A stretch of 27,312 nt of DNA, from NCBI GenBank assembly GCA_934202215.1, contig CAKPXR010000017.1:1-27312 (forward strand), given 5' to 3'. This document shows, piece after piece, positions 19,096 through 26,623 of this stretch. Position 1 is the first letter of the stretch; every line of letters begins with the position of its first letter. The notes under the pieces were generated by a model. It made no database searches. It saw only the letters and a list, made by a program, of their open reading frames with translations, and was not told the origin of the DNA. Source of the DNA: an uncultured Veillonella sp. (GTDB lineage: Bacteria > Bacillota > Negativicutes > Veillonellales > Veillonellaceae). The translations under genes and the position numbers were made by a program.

Positions 19096-19752
19096 TTGGA
19101 CATCTTATCTATTCAAGGGTTATTAGCGATGCTTCAGATCATCGTTATTGATATCTTACTCGCTGGCGATAATGCTATTGTAATTGGTATGGCTGCTCGT
19201 AATTTACCGTCTCATTTGCAAAAGAAAGCAATTTTCTGGGGCACAGCGGGGGCTATTATTTTACGCCTTGTTATGGCATTCCTATTTGTAGAGGCGTTGA
19301 ATAATATTCCTGCTCTTCGTCTAGTAGGTGGTATCCTTCTGTTATGGATCGGTTACAAACTCGTTGCTGATGATGAAAGCGAGCATAATATCAAAGCTAA
19401 GGATAACTTGCGTGCCGCGATTACAACAATTGTCATTGCAGATGGTATCATGGGCATCGATAATGTTATCGGTGTAGTTGGTGCTGCAGGCGGCCATATG
19501 ACAATGGTAGCCATTGGTATGTTGATTACTGTACCAATCATCATTTATGGTAGTACTTTGTTTGTGAAAGTTATCGAACGTTTCCCAATTATCCTATACG
19601 CTGGCGGTGGTATCCTTGGATGGGTAGGTGCCGGCATGGCAGTAGAGGATACATTGATTGCTCATACTGTGGAACCATATGCATTGTATATTAAAATCGC
19701 TGCAGTAATTCTCGTAGTAGGTGCATCTTTGTTAGTTAAAAAACTTAAGTAA
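19096..19752 (+). CDS. TerC-family integral membrane protein (copy 1)
   Basis: Multi-pass membrane protein of the TerC/YjbE group, some members of which export Mn2+ or help load metal onto exported enzymes; others are known from tellurium-resistance loci. The 218 residues form about seven hydrophobic segments. The family's polar intramembrane motifs are present: LLAGDNAIVIGM with Asp25-Asn26 and, in the second half, GIDNVIGVVGAAGGH. The start is TTG at 19096, 5 nt after AAGGAGG; no better start is near. A terminator follows, so it is monocistronic. A paralogue lies 148 nt downstream. Metal specificity is not visible from sequence. Confidence 0.88.
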   Translation: MDILSIQGLLAMLQIIVIDILLAGDNAIVIGMAARNLPSHLQKKAIFWGTAGAIILRLVMAFLFVEALNNIPALRLVGGILLLWIGYKLVADDESEHNIKAKDNLRAAITTIVIADGIMGIDNVIGVVGAAGGHMTMVAIGMLITVPIIIYGSTLFVKVIERFPIILYAGGGILGWVGAGMAVEDTLIAHTVEPYALYIKIAAVILVVGASLLVKKLK

Positions 19753-19763
19753 TAATACAATAT

Positions 19764-19799
19764 ATCTCTTCTACTAGGAATAGGAGGAGAGATTTTTTT
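19764..19799 (+). terminator. Intrinsic terminator after the first terC gene
   Basis: ATCTCTTCT (19764-19772) pairs with AGGAGAGAT (19785-19793), nine pairs with one G-U, over a 12-nt loop, followed by seven T's at 19793-19799. Confidence 0.85.
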
Positions 19800-19813
19800 A
19801 TGCAAAATATTAG

Positions 19814-19861
19814 ATCCCTTATAGATGAGAAAATAGAAGATTTATGGTATAGTTAAGGGAT
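19814..19861 (+). promoter_or_regulatory. Candidate promoter of the second terC gene inside an inverted repeat
   Basis: TGGTATAGT at 19845-19853 is a good extended -10. It is bracketed by an 8-bp inverted repeat, ATCCCTTA (19814-19821) and TAAGGGAT (19854-19861), whose right arm starts immediately after the -10. That is where a repressor would block transcription, but no regulator is identified. Confidence 0.45.
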
Positions 19862-19900
19862 AGTTATTGAATTAGTAGACTGAATTGAGGTACGTACAGA

Positions 19901-20569
19901 ATGGAGTTTTTAGAAGTTGCCACATGGGTAACCATTGGTAAAATTATTTTGATTGATATTTTATTAGCTGGCGATAATGCTGTAGTAATTGGTATGGTAG
20001 CAGGTAAGCTAGCTCCAGAATTACAAAAGAAAGCTGTTATCTGGGGCACAGTAGGGGCCATTGCTATGCGCCTTGTATTTGCTACTCTTTTAGTAGAGGC
20101 TCTTACCCTCATTCCTCTTATTCATTTAGGTGGGGGTCTTGTACTCGTGTGGATCGCCATCCAACTATTAAAAGGCGGAGATGAAGATGCTCATATCGAA
20201 GCTAAGAATTCTTTAATGGGTGCCATTTGGACGATTATTGTAGCTGATGCCATGATGAGTATCGATAATGTCATCGGTGTAGTAGGGGCTGCTAAAGGTC
20301 ATTTAGAGCTTGTTATTGTAGGTATGTTAATTACTGTTCCAATTATTGTATTCTGCTCCACATTATTTGCTCGTATCATTAATAAATTCCCTGCTATCCT
20401 TTGGGCCGGTGGTGCATTACTCGGTTGGGTTGCCGGTGAAATGATCGTGGAAGATCCACTTCTTATGCCATATATTCAAGGCGAGGAATTACTCGTGAAA
20501 TTTGGTGCTGTATTCTTCGTACTTATTGTGACAGGTATGATTAAAATTTGGAAGAAAAGAGACGCGTAA
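19901..20569 (+). CDS. TerC-family integral membrane protein (copy 2)
   Basis: Paralogue of the preceding gene (222 residues) with the same topology and motifs: LLAGDNAVVIGM near the start, SIDNVIGVVGAAKGH in the second half, then LITVPIIVFCSTLF. The pair clearly arose by tandem duplication, but has diverged at the C-terminus and in the loop after the third helix, so the transported ion or partner may differ. ATG 19901 has a weak GAGG ribosome site at 19887-19890. The stop overlaps the rlmD ATG by one base, so this copy is co-transcribed with an rRNA methyltransferase gene whereas copy 1 is not. Confidence 0.88.
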   Translation: MEFLEVATWVTIGKIILIDILLAGDNAVVIGMVAGKLAPELQKKAVIWGTVGAIAMRLVFATLLVEALTLIPLIHLGGGLVLVWIAIQLLKGGDEDAHIEAKNSLMGAIWTIIVADAMMSIDNVIGVVGAAKGHLELVIVGMLITVPIIVFCSTLFARIINKFPAILWAGGALLGWVAGEMIVEDPLLMPYIQGEELLVKFGAVFFVLIVTGMIKIWKKRDA

Positions 20570-22059
20570 TGAACGGTACAAATCGTACATCTCGTAAAAA
20601 GAAATCTAAACAACAACATAGAAGTGGTAATCGTGCGAATCAAGGTCAATCACTTACTAGTGCATTATCTAAAAAACAACAGGCTATACTGAATGCTCCT
20701 GTAAAACTAGGTGATGAAGTATTAGTAACCATTCACGGCATTGGTAGCAGTGGTGAAGGGGTAGGTCGTGTAGATGATTTTACAGTCTTTGTTCCCTTTG
20801 CTTTGCCAGGAGAAACTGTAAAAGTATCCATCAATATGGTTAAAAAGACGTATGCTACAGGTAAACTCATTGAAATTGTTACTATGGCTCCTAATCGTAT
20901 CGATCCTAATTGTGACCTTTATGGATTCTGTGGAGGCTGCCAACTGCAACACATAACATATGAAGGACAGCTTTCACTAAAAACACAAAAGGTGAAGGAC
21001 GTTATTAAGCGTATCGGTCATCAAAATCCAGACCTTGTTAAACCAGCATTGGGACCTAAAGACCCGTGGGCGTATCGAAATAAGATGCAAATGCCTGTAG
21101 GCGGTATAAAAGGCGATATTCAAATGGGATTCTATGCGATGGGCTCCCACGATATCGTGCAAGGTACAAACTGTCCTATACAAGATGAAGGCAATAATAT
21201 CATTGCTCAAGCATGTTATCAAATCGCTAAAGAGTTTGATATTGAACCATATGATGAATATACAGGCAAAGGTGTACTACGTCATGTAATCGGTCGTATT
21301 GGCCAATCTGGATGGATGATTATCCTTGTAACTGCTACTGACCATTTACTACACCAAGAAAAGTGGGTAGAAAAATTAACAGAATGCATCCCTCAAGTAG
21401 AAACTATCGTTCACAATGTGAACAATAAGCGTACTAATGTTATATTAGGGCCTAAGAATCATATCCTCTACGGGGATGGAACAATTACAGACCATATTAA
21501 GGATTTACAGTTTACCTTATCACCACATTCATTCTTCCAAGTTAACCCAGAACAAACTACAGTACTTTACGATCAAGCGTTAGTCTACGCGGACCTTAAA
21601 GGGGCTGAAACCGTTATCGATGCATACTGTGGTACAGGTACTATTTCACTATTCTTGGCACATAAGGCGAAACATGTTATCGGCATAGAAATTGTAGAAC
21701 CTGCCATTATCAATGCTCGTGAAAACGCCAAATGCAATGGTTATACTAATACAGAATTCATCGTTGCTGATGCGGCTGTAGAAATGCCAAAACTTTACAA
21801 GGCAGGCGTACGACCTGACGTCATCGTATTCGATCCAATCCGTGCAGGCTGTAAAGAAGAAGTACTAACCTCTGCAGCAGGCATGGAACCAAAACGCATT
21901 GTCTACGTATCCTGTAACCCTGCAACCATGGCTCGGGACATTGAAATACTTTCACACTATGGCTATGAACTACAAGAAGTACAGCCGGTAGACATGTTCC
22001 CAATGACCGCTCACGTTGAGGCAGTGGCTTTGCTTACTAGGAGTGAAACGACGCAGTAA
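20569..22059 (+). CDS. rlmD: 23S rRNA (uracil-C5)-methyltransferase, RlmD/TrmA family
   Basis: SAM-dependent enzyme that makes 5-methyluridine in 23S rRNA. A basic N-terminal tail (about 1-40) precedes a TRAM RNA-binding domain (about 45-105). The 4Fe-4S cluster ligands Cys115, 121 and 124 (CDLYGFCGGC) and Cys202 follow. The Rossmann methyltransferase domain has DAYCGTGTISLFLA and FDPIRAGC, and Cys449 in VSCNPATMARD is the catalytic nucleophile. Length is 496 residues. ATG 20569 is preferred (overlap with the terC stop) over an in-frame TTG at 20548. The family includes RlmD, RlmCD and TrmA, so the exact uridine modified is uncertain. The last codons are duplicated just downstream. Confidence 0.88.
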   Translation: MNGTNRTSRKKKSKQQHRSGNRANQGQSLTSALSKKQQAILNAPVKLGDEVLVTIHGIGSSGEGVGRVDDFTVFVPFALPGETVKVSINMVKKTYATGKLIEIVTMAPNRIDPNCDLYGFCGGCQLQHITYEGQLSLKTQKVKDVIKRIGHQNPDLVKPALGPKDPWAYRNKMQMPVGGIKGDIQMGFYAMGSHDIVQGTNCPIQDEGNNIIAQACYQIAKEFDIEPYDEYTGKGVLRHVIGRIGQSGWMIILVTATDHLLHQEKWVEKLTECIPQVETIVHNVNNKRTNVILGPKNHILYGDGTITDHIKDLQFTLSPHSFFQVNPEQTTVLYDQALVYADLKGAETVIDAYCGTGTISLFLAHKAKHVIGIEIVEPAIINARENAKCNGYTNTEFIVADAAVEMPKLYKAGVRPDVIVFDPIRAGCKEEVLTSAAGMEPKRIVYVSCNPATMARDIEILSHYGYELQEVQPVDMFPMTAHVEAVALLTRSETTQ

Positions 22060-22164
22060 GCATTAGCACTGCCCATGTCAGGGATGTCCAAGAATTCGAA
22101 CGAAGTGAAGAATGATTGGAAACAGCCTACGACTGAGGCAGTGGCTTTGCTCACCAGAAATTAA
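22060..22164 (+). pseudogene. In-frame second copy of the rlmD 3' end after its stop codon
   Basis: GAGGCAGTGGCTTTGCT occurs at 22018-22034 in rlmD and again at 22135-22151; over 23 bases the copies differ at two positions. The copies are 117 bases apart, exactly 39 codons, and the rlmD frame stays open past the TAA at 22057-22059 to a second TAA at 22162-22164. The second end reads TEAVALLTRN, against VEAVALLTRSETTQ in the gene. This looks like a leftover of recombination between two rlmD-type 3' ends, or an earlier gene end displaced by an insertion. No ribosome site suggests separate translation. The rest of the gap to 22241 is AT-rich with a promoter. Confidence 0.6.
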
Positions 22165-22184
22165 TTATATAGTTATAATGAGTA

Positions 22185-22212
22185 TTGTTTTTTTAGTTCA
22201 ATTATTTATATT
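22185..22212 (+). promoter_or_regulatory. Candidate promoter of the 207-aa gene
   Basis: TTGTTT (22185-22190), 16 bp, TATATT (22207-22212), 30 nt before the ATG at 22242, whose ribosome site is GGAGAGGG. A TATAAT at 22174-22179 is an alternative. Confidence 0.4.
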
Positions 22213-22241
22213 CACCTTATATATTTATTGGAGAGGGAAAT

Positions 22242-22865
22242 ATGTTAAGTAAATTTAAGCAACTAAAAGAGGATATGGAAAAAAAAGAGTGGACAATTAC
22301 TAGTTTTCTTTTTACTTATAAATCAATAAAATATGTTGTATTAGTTAGAAGGTTTATAGATAATGTAAAAAAAAGAAATCCTTATGCACTTGTAAAATTA
22401 GATTTTTTTAAAGCTAATGATTTAAGTTGTACACTTAGCGCCGAGGCAAATAGTAATAGGATACTTATTGGTGCTAGGACTTTAAGAGAGTATTTTGGTA
22501 TTGAATATAGTGAAAATCTTAGAGATATTCTTAAACAGTTCTCTAAACGTTTTGGAGAGTTTATTCCCGATTCTGTTCCTCTTCAGTTTTCAGAATTAGA
22601 AATAGGCTTAATGATTAAATCATTAAGTAAAAGTGATTCAGAAGATCCAAATAAAGTTTATTGCTACAAAGTTAGACGAAATCCAAAAGGACAAATAAGA
22701 ACTTTATTTAATGCAGATAAAACAAAACTTCGCAGAGAGTCTTTATTCAATTACTTTAAAGATGATAAGAGTATAAGTTTTTGTTATTCAATAGATAAAA
22801 ATGATGAGAATGACGATGCTACGATTTTGTATAACTTTTCAAGTAATAAGTTTAAAAATATGTAA
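22242..22865 (+). CDS. Hypothetical protein, DUF6037-like
   Basis: A 207-residue basic, soluble protein without signal peptide or membrane segment. From memory it resembles the DUF6037 family of uncharacterised Firmicute proteins: an opening MLSKFKQLKEDME, a KYVVLVRRF strand, ALVKLDFF, a central RILIGARTLREYFGIEYSENL, then SLSKSDSEDPNKVYCYKVRRNP. That match cannot be checked here. The gene is richer in A and T than the housekeeping genes (AAA, ATA and TTA runs; few GC-ending codons), suggesting horizontal gain. It stands alone, with its own promoter-like elements and a terminator, directly after the duplicated rlmD end. Function unknown; its place beside immunity-type genes allows a defence or conflict role but does not show one. 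Confidence 0.7.
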   Translation: MLSKFKQLKEDMEKKEWTITSFLFTYKSIKYVVLVRRFIDNVKKRNPYALVKLDFFKANDLSCTLSAEANSNRILIGARTLREYFGIEYSENLRDILKQFSKRFGEFIPDSVPLQFSELEIGLMIKSLSKSDSEDPNKVYCYKVRRNPKGQIRTLFNADKTKLRRESLFNYFKDDKSISFCYSIDKNDENDDATILYNFSSNKFKNM

Positions 22866-22907
22866 TTTTATAGTTTAAGTTAATAATTTCTTGTGATTGA
22901 AAGCAAC

Positions 22908-22935
22908 AAGCCCTTCGCTTATGCGTAGGGCTTTT
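22908..22935 (+). terminator. Terminator after the 207-aa gene
   Basis: AAGCCCT (22908-22914) pairs with AGGGCTT (22927-22933), with an inner CGC/GCG stem across one mismatch and a TTAT loop; TTTT lies at 22932-22935. Confidence 0.8.
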
Positions 22936-22962
22936 ACTATACACTCATACTTATAAATGTAA

Positions 22963-22968
22963 TATAAT
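22963..22968 (+). promoter_or_regulatory. Possible -10 for the accessory gene cluster
   Basis: TATAAT 47 nt upstream of the ankyrin gene start, after the previous terminator. No convincing -35 is seen; position is the main argument. Confidence 0.3.
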
Positions 22969-23015
22969 GTAATTAGTGATAATCATTTTAAAAATATAGT
23001 TCATGGGAGAGAGAC

Positions 23016-24041
23016 ATGATAGATTTAAAGGATTTAGGTACCTTTGAATCTGTACCTGAAATAGTAATAGATATTGTAAAAGGTAATATCGTAGCTTTAG
23101 AAAACGCATTAGCAGAGGGTTGTGATATTCATAAACCTATACAATTGGGTAAGTACAGTGAGTATTCCCCTCTAGAATTAGCATTAGTAATGAACTGTTT
23201 TCCTAGTGTTCAATGGTTAGTTGAACATGGTGTAGATCTAAATGATGAAGAAAATCCAAGTTTTTTGCTAGCTGTACGATATGCTGATCAAAAGGTAATA
23301 GATTATGTTGTGGATCATGGTGCTAATATTCACGCATTGAACTCTGTGGAGGTAGATGCTTTTCAAGCTGCCTTATATGGCAAGCAATATGAGAACCTAC
23401 AACTGATTCATGACTTAGGCCATACAGTACAGAAGTATGGCGGTAAAGCTTTTAGAAATGCTATTACAGACAAAAATTATGAGGTTCTAGATTTCTTTAT
23501 TCATAATGGTGTAGATATTAATTACAATAAGCCTGATTCTGTATATCCCTTTAAACCGACACCATTGTGCGTAGCAGCGCGGTATGTTGATTTACAGATG
23601 TGTAAATATTTGGTAGAACATGGCGCGGATGTGACTATCACGGAAAAGGATGGTATGCGTCCTTATAGCATTGCCATTGAAAAGGGCGATATGAAAATGG
23701 CGGAGTATTTTAAAACATTAGAGCCTGTAGAGTACCATGATAAACAAAATAAAATGGATCAATTAAAACCATTTAAACTCCCAAAAGCATTAGTATCGTT
23801 TTTAGAGGGTGATACACTTTACTTTGAATTGCCAGACTCTGATTTTATATCGGTTGAGTTTTTACCTTTACTTGATACAGTTCCATTTAAAGTGGGCCGT
23901 CGTAAACTATTACGACTATCTAAAGAGCTCGGCGAGTACAACGATTGGCAAATTGTATGGGACCCTAAGTCTAAAAAATCAGTTGTTATGATACCGAGCA
24001 TCAAGAGCTACATGAACTTTGCAAGTTTGATGAGTTTATAG
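23016..24041 (+). CDS. Ankyrin-repeat protein, probable immunity type, 3' end frameshifted
   Basis: The 341-residue product has about five or six ankyrin-type helical repeats over residues 15-235, seen as recurring hairpin ends VEHGVDLN, VDHGANIH, IHNGVDIN and VEHGADVT with TPLCVAARYVDLQMCKYL-like helices. Residues 250-325 are a separate alpha/beta segment starting FKLPKALVSFLEGD that recalls SUKH-type immunity domains (weak, from memory). The last 16 residues look wrong: after a run of six A's the frame-2 reading gives a more protein-like end (separate entry). ATG 23016 follows GGGAGAG. It heads a same-direction row of accessory genes. Ankyrin proteins commonly serve as antitoxins in polymorphic-toxin loci; here that is inference. 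Confidence 0.8.
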   Translation: MIDLKDLGTFESVPEIVIDIVKGNIVALENALAEGCDIHKPIQLGKYSEYSPLELALVMNCFPSVQWLVEHGVDLNDEENPSFLLAVRYADQKVIDYVVDHGANIHALNSVEVDAFQAALYGKQYENLQLIHDLGHTVQKYGGKAFRNAITDKNYEVLDFFIHNGVDINYNKPDSVYPFKPTPLCVAARYVDLQMCKYLVEHGADVTITEKDGMRPYSIAIEKGDMKMAEYFKTLEPVEYHDKQNKMDQLKPFKLPKALVSFLEGDTLYFELPDSDFISVEFLPLLDTVPFKVGRRKLLRLSKELGEYNDWQIVWDPKSKKSVVMIPSIKSYMNFASLMSL

Positions 24042-24076
24042 CAGATATGGTAGGTCAATTAGAAACCTTATTCTAA
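23990..24076 (+). pseudogene. Likely true C-terminus of the ankyrin gene, in another frame
   Basis: In frame 2 relative to the annotated gene, 28 codons from 23990 read DTEHQELHEL, then CKFDEFIADM and VGQLETLF, stopping at TAA 24074-24076. The FDEFIADMVGQLE pattern resembles the final helix of SUKH-like domains. One missing base in the A-run 23973-23978, or one G near 23988-23990, would join it to the ankyrin frame. The next gene would then start 28 nt after the restored stop. Confidence 0.55.
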
Positions 24077-24104
24077 TGTATATTGTAAAGTTGAGGAGAT
24101 ACAT

Positions 24105-24503
24105 ATGGCAGATGCAGTTGAGAAAACTTATACAGATTGGTCAATTGATGTAGGTGACTATAAGTATGAAGGAATTACATTGAATGAGGTTGAGCAAAAT
24201 CTCTACGCTATTGAGGATCAAGAGCAAGATTTTGTAGTTATATCACCAGCAAAGGCAATTCCGATAGATTATAAAATATATAACTTTGTGCAAGTTTGTA
24301 GTGATCAAGATACCGATCTATTACATATAGAGCTTAGTGTAACTAATGATGGTGAGCAGGGTGCTATCATATACGGTAAAAATGAGCTAGGACATCAAGA
24401 AGCATTCCAGATCATAGAAGAATTTATTGCACATCAAAAGGTACCATCATTAGATGATTGGGAAGTCGTACTAGATTTAAGACCGAAGATGGAAAGCCTG
24501 TAA
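24105..24503 (+). CDS. Hypothetical acidic protein, probably truncated by a frameshift
   Basis: A 132-residue, strongly acidic soluble protein that I do not recognise. It begins MADAVEKTYTDWSIDVGDYK, carries an alternating strand pattern (NFVQVCSDQDTDLLHIELSV), then EAFQIIEEFIAHQKVPSLDDWEVVLDL. ATG 24105 has a good GAGGAG site at 24092-24097. The last seven residues (RPKMESL) are replaced in frame 2 by KTEDGKPVKDTVESI, continuing without a stop into the membrane-protein frame that follows. A single added base near 24478-24482 would fuse the two into one protein of about 290 residues: a cytosolic domain plus two membrane segments. The alternative is two genes, since the second has its own ribosome site. 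Immunity role inferred only from neighbours. Confidence 0.65.
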   Translation: MADAVEKTYTDWSIDVGDYKYEGITLNEVEQNLYAIEDQEQDFVVISPAKAIPIDYKIYNFVQVCSDQDTDLLHIELSVTNDGEQGAIIYGKNELGHQEAFQIIEEFIAHQKVPSLDDWEVVLDLRPKMESL

Positions 24504-24523
24504 AGGATACTGTGGAGTCTATT

Positions 24524-24982
24524 ATGTTATACACACCGAATAACATTTTGTATAAGTATATTCGCTATCGATTTAGACGGATTCAGATTCAGTGCAATAT
24601 GTTATATGATATAGCACCAGAGAAAGAAGATGAGGTTTGTCATAATCTATTAAAAAAGAGAGTGAAGATATTAATTCCCGTTGGCATAGTATATTTTTTG
24701 CTTTTTGGGATTATCTTTGCTTGGCTAGTAGGAACAAGTGAGGACTTAAATCCATTAATGCAATGGGAATTAAGAGTGATAGATTATGTTATACCCATTT
24801 TAAATACCATAGATATTAAGTGGTATGCATATCCTCTAGATCTATTATGGGTGGCAATTATATTAGCGCCTATAGCGATTATAAATGCATCTCCTTATAT
24901 CATTGTTTCCTATATTGTAGATACTATTTTGATACGACGTGAGGTAAAAGCTTTAATCAAAACTTATTCTATGAATGAGTAA
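24524..24982 (+). CDS. Small membrane protein with two hydrophobic segments
   Basis: A 152-residue protein with a basic N-terminus (YIRYRFRRIQIQ), a membrane segment at about 48-69 (ILIPVGIVYFLLFGIIFAWL), a polar loop, and a long hydrophobic stretch at about 104-135 that could be one or two passes, ending in a basic tail (LIRREVKALIK). ATG 24524 is chosen because TGGAG lies 6 nt upstream. The frame is open further to a TTG at 24458 within the previous gene, which has no ribosome site. It may be the C-terminal half of a protein split by a frameshift. Membrane proteins of this size occur among immunity proteins against pore-forming or wall-targeting toxins, but no family was recognised. Confidence 0.6.
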   Translation: MLYTPNNILYKYIRYRFRRIQIQCNMLYDIAPEKEDEVCHNLLKKRVKILIPVGIVYFLLFGIIFAWLVGTSEDLNPLMQWELRVIDYVIPILNTIDIKWYAYPLDLLWVAIILAPIAIINASPYIIVSYIVDTILIRREVKALIKTYSMNE

Positions 24983-25024
24983 TTAAAATTTAGATTATAT
25001 CGGTTTAAACTAGGAGAGAGTATT

Positions 25025-26536
25025 ATGTGTAATCTAAAAGACTTTGATTGGATAGGATTTTGGAACGATGTTGACTATGCATTTGAATCCTATATAGGTA
25101 AACCTGTTACCGATGAGGATATTAAAGATGCTGAATCAGAATTAGGATATACATTTCCCGCAGCATATATAGAGTTACTTAAAAATCATAATGGTGGTGT
25201 AGTAAAGAAAAATTGTTTTATTAACGATGATGACGATTGTGTATATATAACAGGAATATATGGCATCGATAGAGATAAAAAATACTCTCTTTTAGGTGAG
25301 ATGGGAAATGAGTTTTGGATTTCAAAAGTAAAATATCCCCCTATCGGTGTCGTTGTAGCCGATACGATTTCTGGTGGGCATGATATGATTTTCCTTGATT
25401 ATCGTGAATGCGGTCCTACCGGTGAGCCTAAGGTTGTACGGATAGACCAAGAAGGTGATTACTCAATTACTCCCTTAGCAGATAACTTTGGTGAATTTAT
25501 TAAGAACTTATATTTCAATATAGAAGAAATTACGGATGAAGAGTTTCAAGCATTAAGTGATGCAGAAAAGGTTAAGCTTCTTAATGAACAAGAGAGCATC
25601 GATTTCAAGCGTGCGATGGAGTTATTAACTAACATATGCATTGATAATTTGTCGCCTATATTGTTAAGCACCTTAGGACGTATGTATAATAATAATGGCC
25701 GCGCAGCAGAGGCTATCGATTTATTTAATCGTATTGATGAAGCGTATCGTGATGCGGTGTGGTATTATCGCTGTGCCTATGCGTATGGATCTATTGTTTT
25801 AGATAATAATGAAGCGTACACATCTGATACTATGCAACAGATGCTAAGGTTAGTAGATCAGGGGGTACGGCTAGCTACGGAATCGGAACTAGATGATATA
25901 AAGGCGTATTGTTTTGAAGTCCTGGATATGTGCTATATGCAAATGGACTTTGAAAAATGTGAAGCTGATTATCCTGATTTATGTGCTGCCTATAATGAGT
26001 ACGTAGTAGAGAAAAAGAAGAAGAGAGAAGGTGTACCTCGTCATCGAACAATTACTGTAGAAGAAATTTTAGCAACTGATGATATATGGACTATTAATGA
26101 ACCTGCTTATTGGACTATCAATATTTATGGTTCTTATAATGACTATTTAGAATCTGCTAAAGGTTTTACTTTAGAGCAACGATACCTTAATGCTATCTAT
26201 TGGTATTTCGTAGAGGTTAGTAATGGTGGTCATCATCAGTTCTTTTATAACTCTACCGGCATTGTATGGGAAGATGCTTTAGTTGGTTTACGTCTATTCA
26301 AGATGGATGAACTAGCAGATAATTTACAATCCGTAATCGATTATCTTGGCGGCTCCGTACCATTTGATCGGGAAGAACGATGGAACATTTTAAAAGATTG
26401 GGACGATGAGGTCTTTGATTTCCTCGATAAGAAAGATGATGTAGTATATGAATATGATGGAATCTATGAAGATACATTCGTACATGAACATCCTGAATTA
26501 TTTGTATTTGATGGGACCTATAAAGTTCCAGAATAA
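25025..26536 (+). CDS. Composite SUKH (SMI1/KNR4) and DMP19/DUF4375-like protein
   Basis: The 503-residue soluble protein appears to have three parts. Residues about 15-155 resemble a SUKH domain: DEDIKDAESELGYTFPAAYIELLKNHNGG, then PIGVVVADTISGGHDMIFLDYR and a closing NFGEFIKNLYF. Residues about 165-325 are helical and TPR-like (LSTLGRMYNNNGRAAEAIDLF). Residues about 335-485 resemble DMP19/DUF4375, with the hallmark SNGGHHQFFYNSTG (Asn400 to Gly412) and DALVGLRLF. SUKH proteins are known antitoxins in contact-dependent toxin systems; DMP19 of Neisseria is described as a DNA-mimic protein. ATG 25025 follows AGGAG by 8 nt. It is the last gene of the accessory row. Domain assignments are from memory of motifs; binding partner unknown. 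Confidence 0.75.
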   Translation: MCNLKDFDWIGFWNDVDYAFESYIGKPVTDEDIKDAESELGYTFPAAYIELLKNHNGGVVKKNCFINDDDDCVYITGIYGIDRDKKYSLLGEMGNEFWISKVKYPPIGVVVADTISGGHDMIFLDYRECGPTGEPKVVRIDQEGDYSITPLADNFGEFIKNLYFNIEEITDEEFQALSDAEKVKLLNEQESIDFKRAMELLTNICIDNLSPILLSTLGRMYNNNGRAAEAIDLFNRIDEAYRDAVWYYRCAYAYGSIVLDNNEAYTSDTMQQMLRLVDQGVRLATESELDDIKAYCFEVLDMCYMQMDFEKCEADYPDLCAAYNEYVVEKKKKREGVPRHRTITVEEILATDDIWTINEPAYWTINIYGSYNDYLESAKGFTLEQRYLNAIYWYFVEVSNGGHHQFFYNSTGIVWEDALVGLRLFKMDELADNLQSVIDYLGGSVPFDREERWNILKDWDDEVFDFLDKKDDVVYEYDGIYEDTFVHEHPELFVFDGTYKVPE

Positions 26537-26558
26537 ATTTGGTGGAATAATTAGGTTA

Positions 26559-26564
26559 TATAAT
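26559..26564 (+). promoter_or_regulatory. Possible -10 for the deacylase gene
   Basis: TATAAT in the 87-base gap after the SUKH gene, 59 nt before the ATG at 26624. The -35 region (AATTTG, 17 bp upstream) is weak. Confidence 0.3.
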
Positions 26565-26623
26565 AGTAATATGACTATAAATATTACTTTCATCAAGCGT
26601 AAACTATATATTAGAGGTATTAT

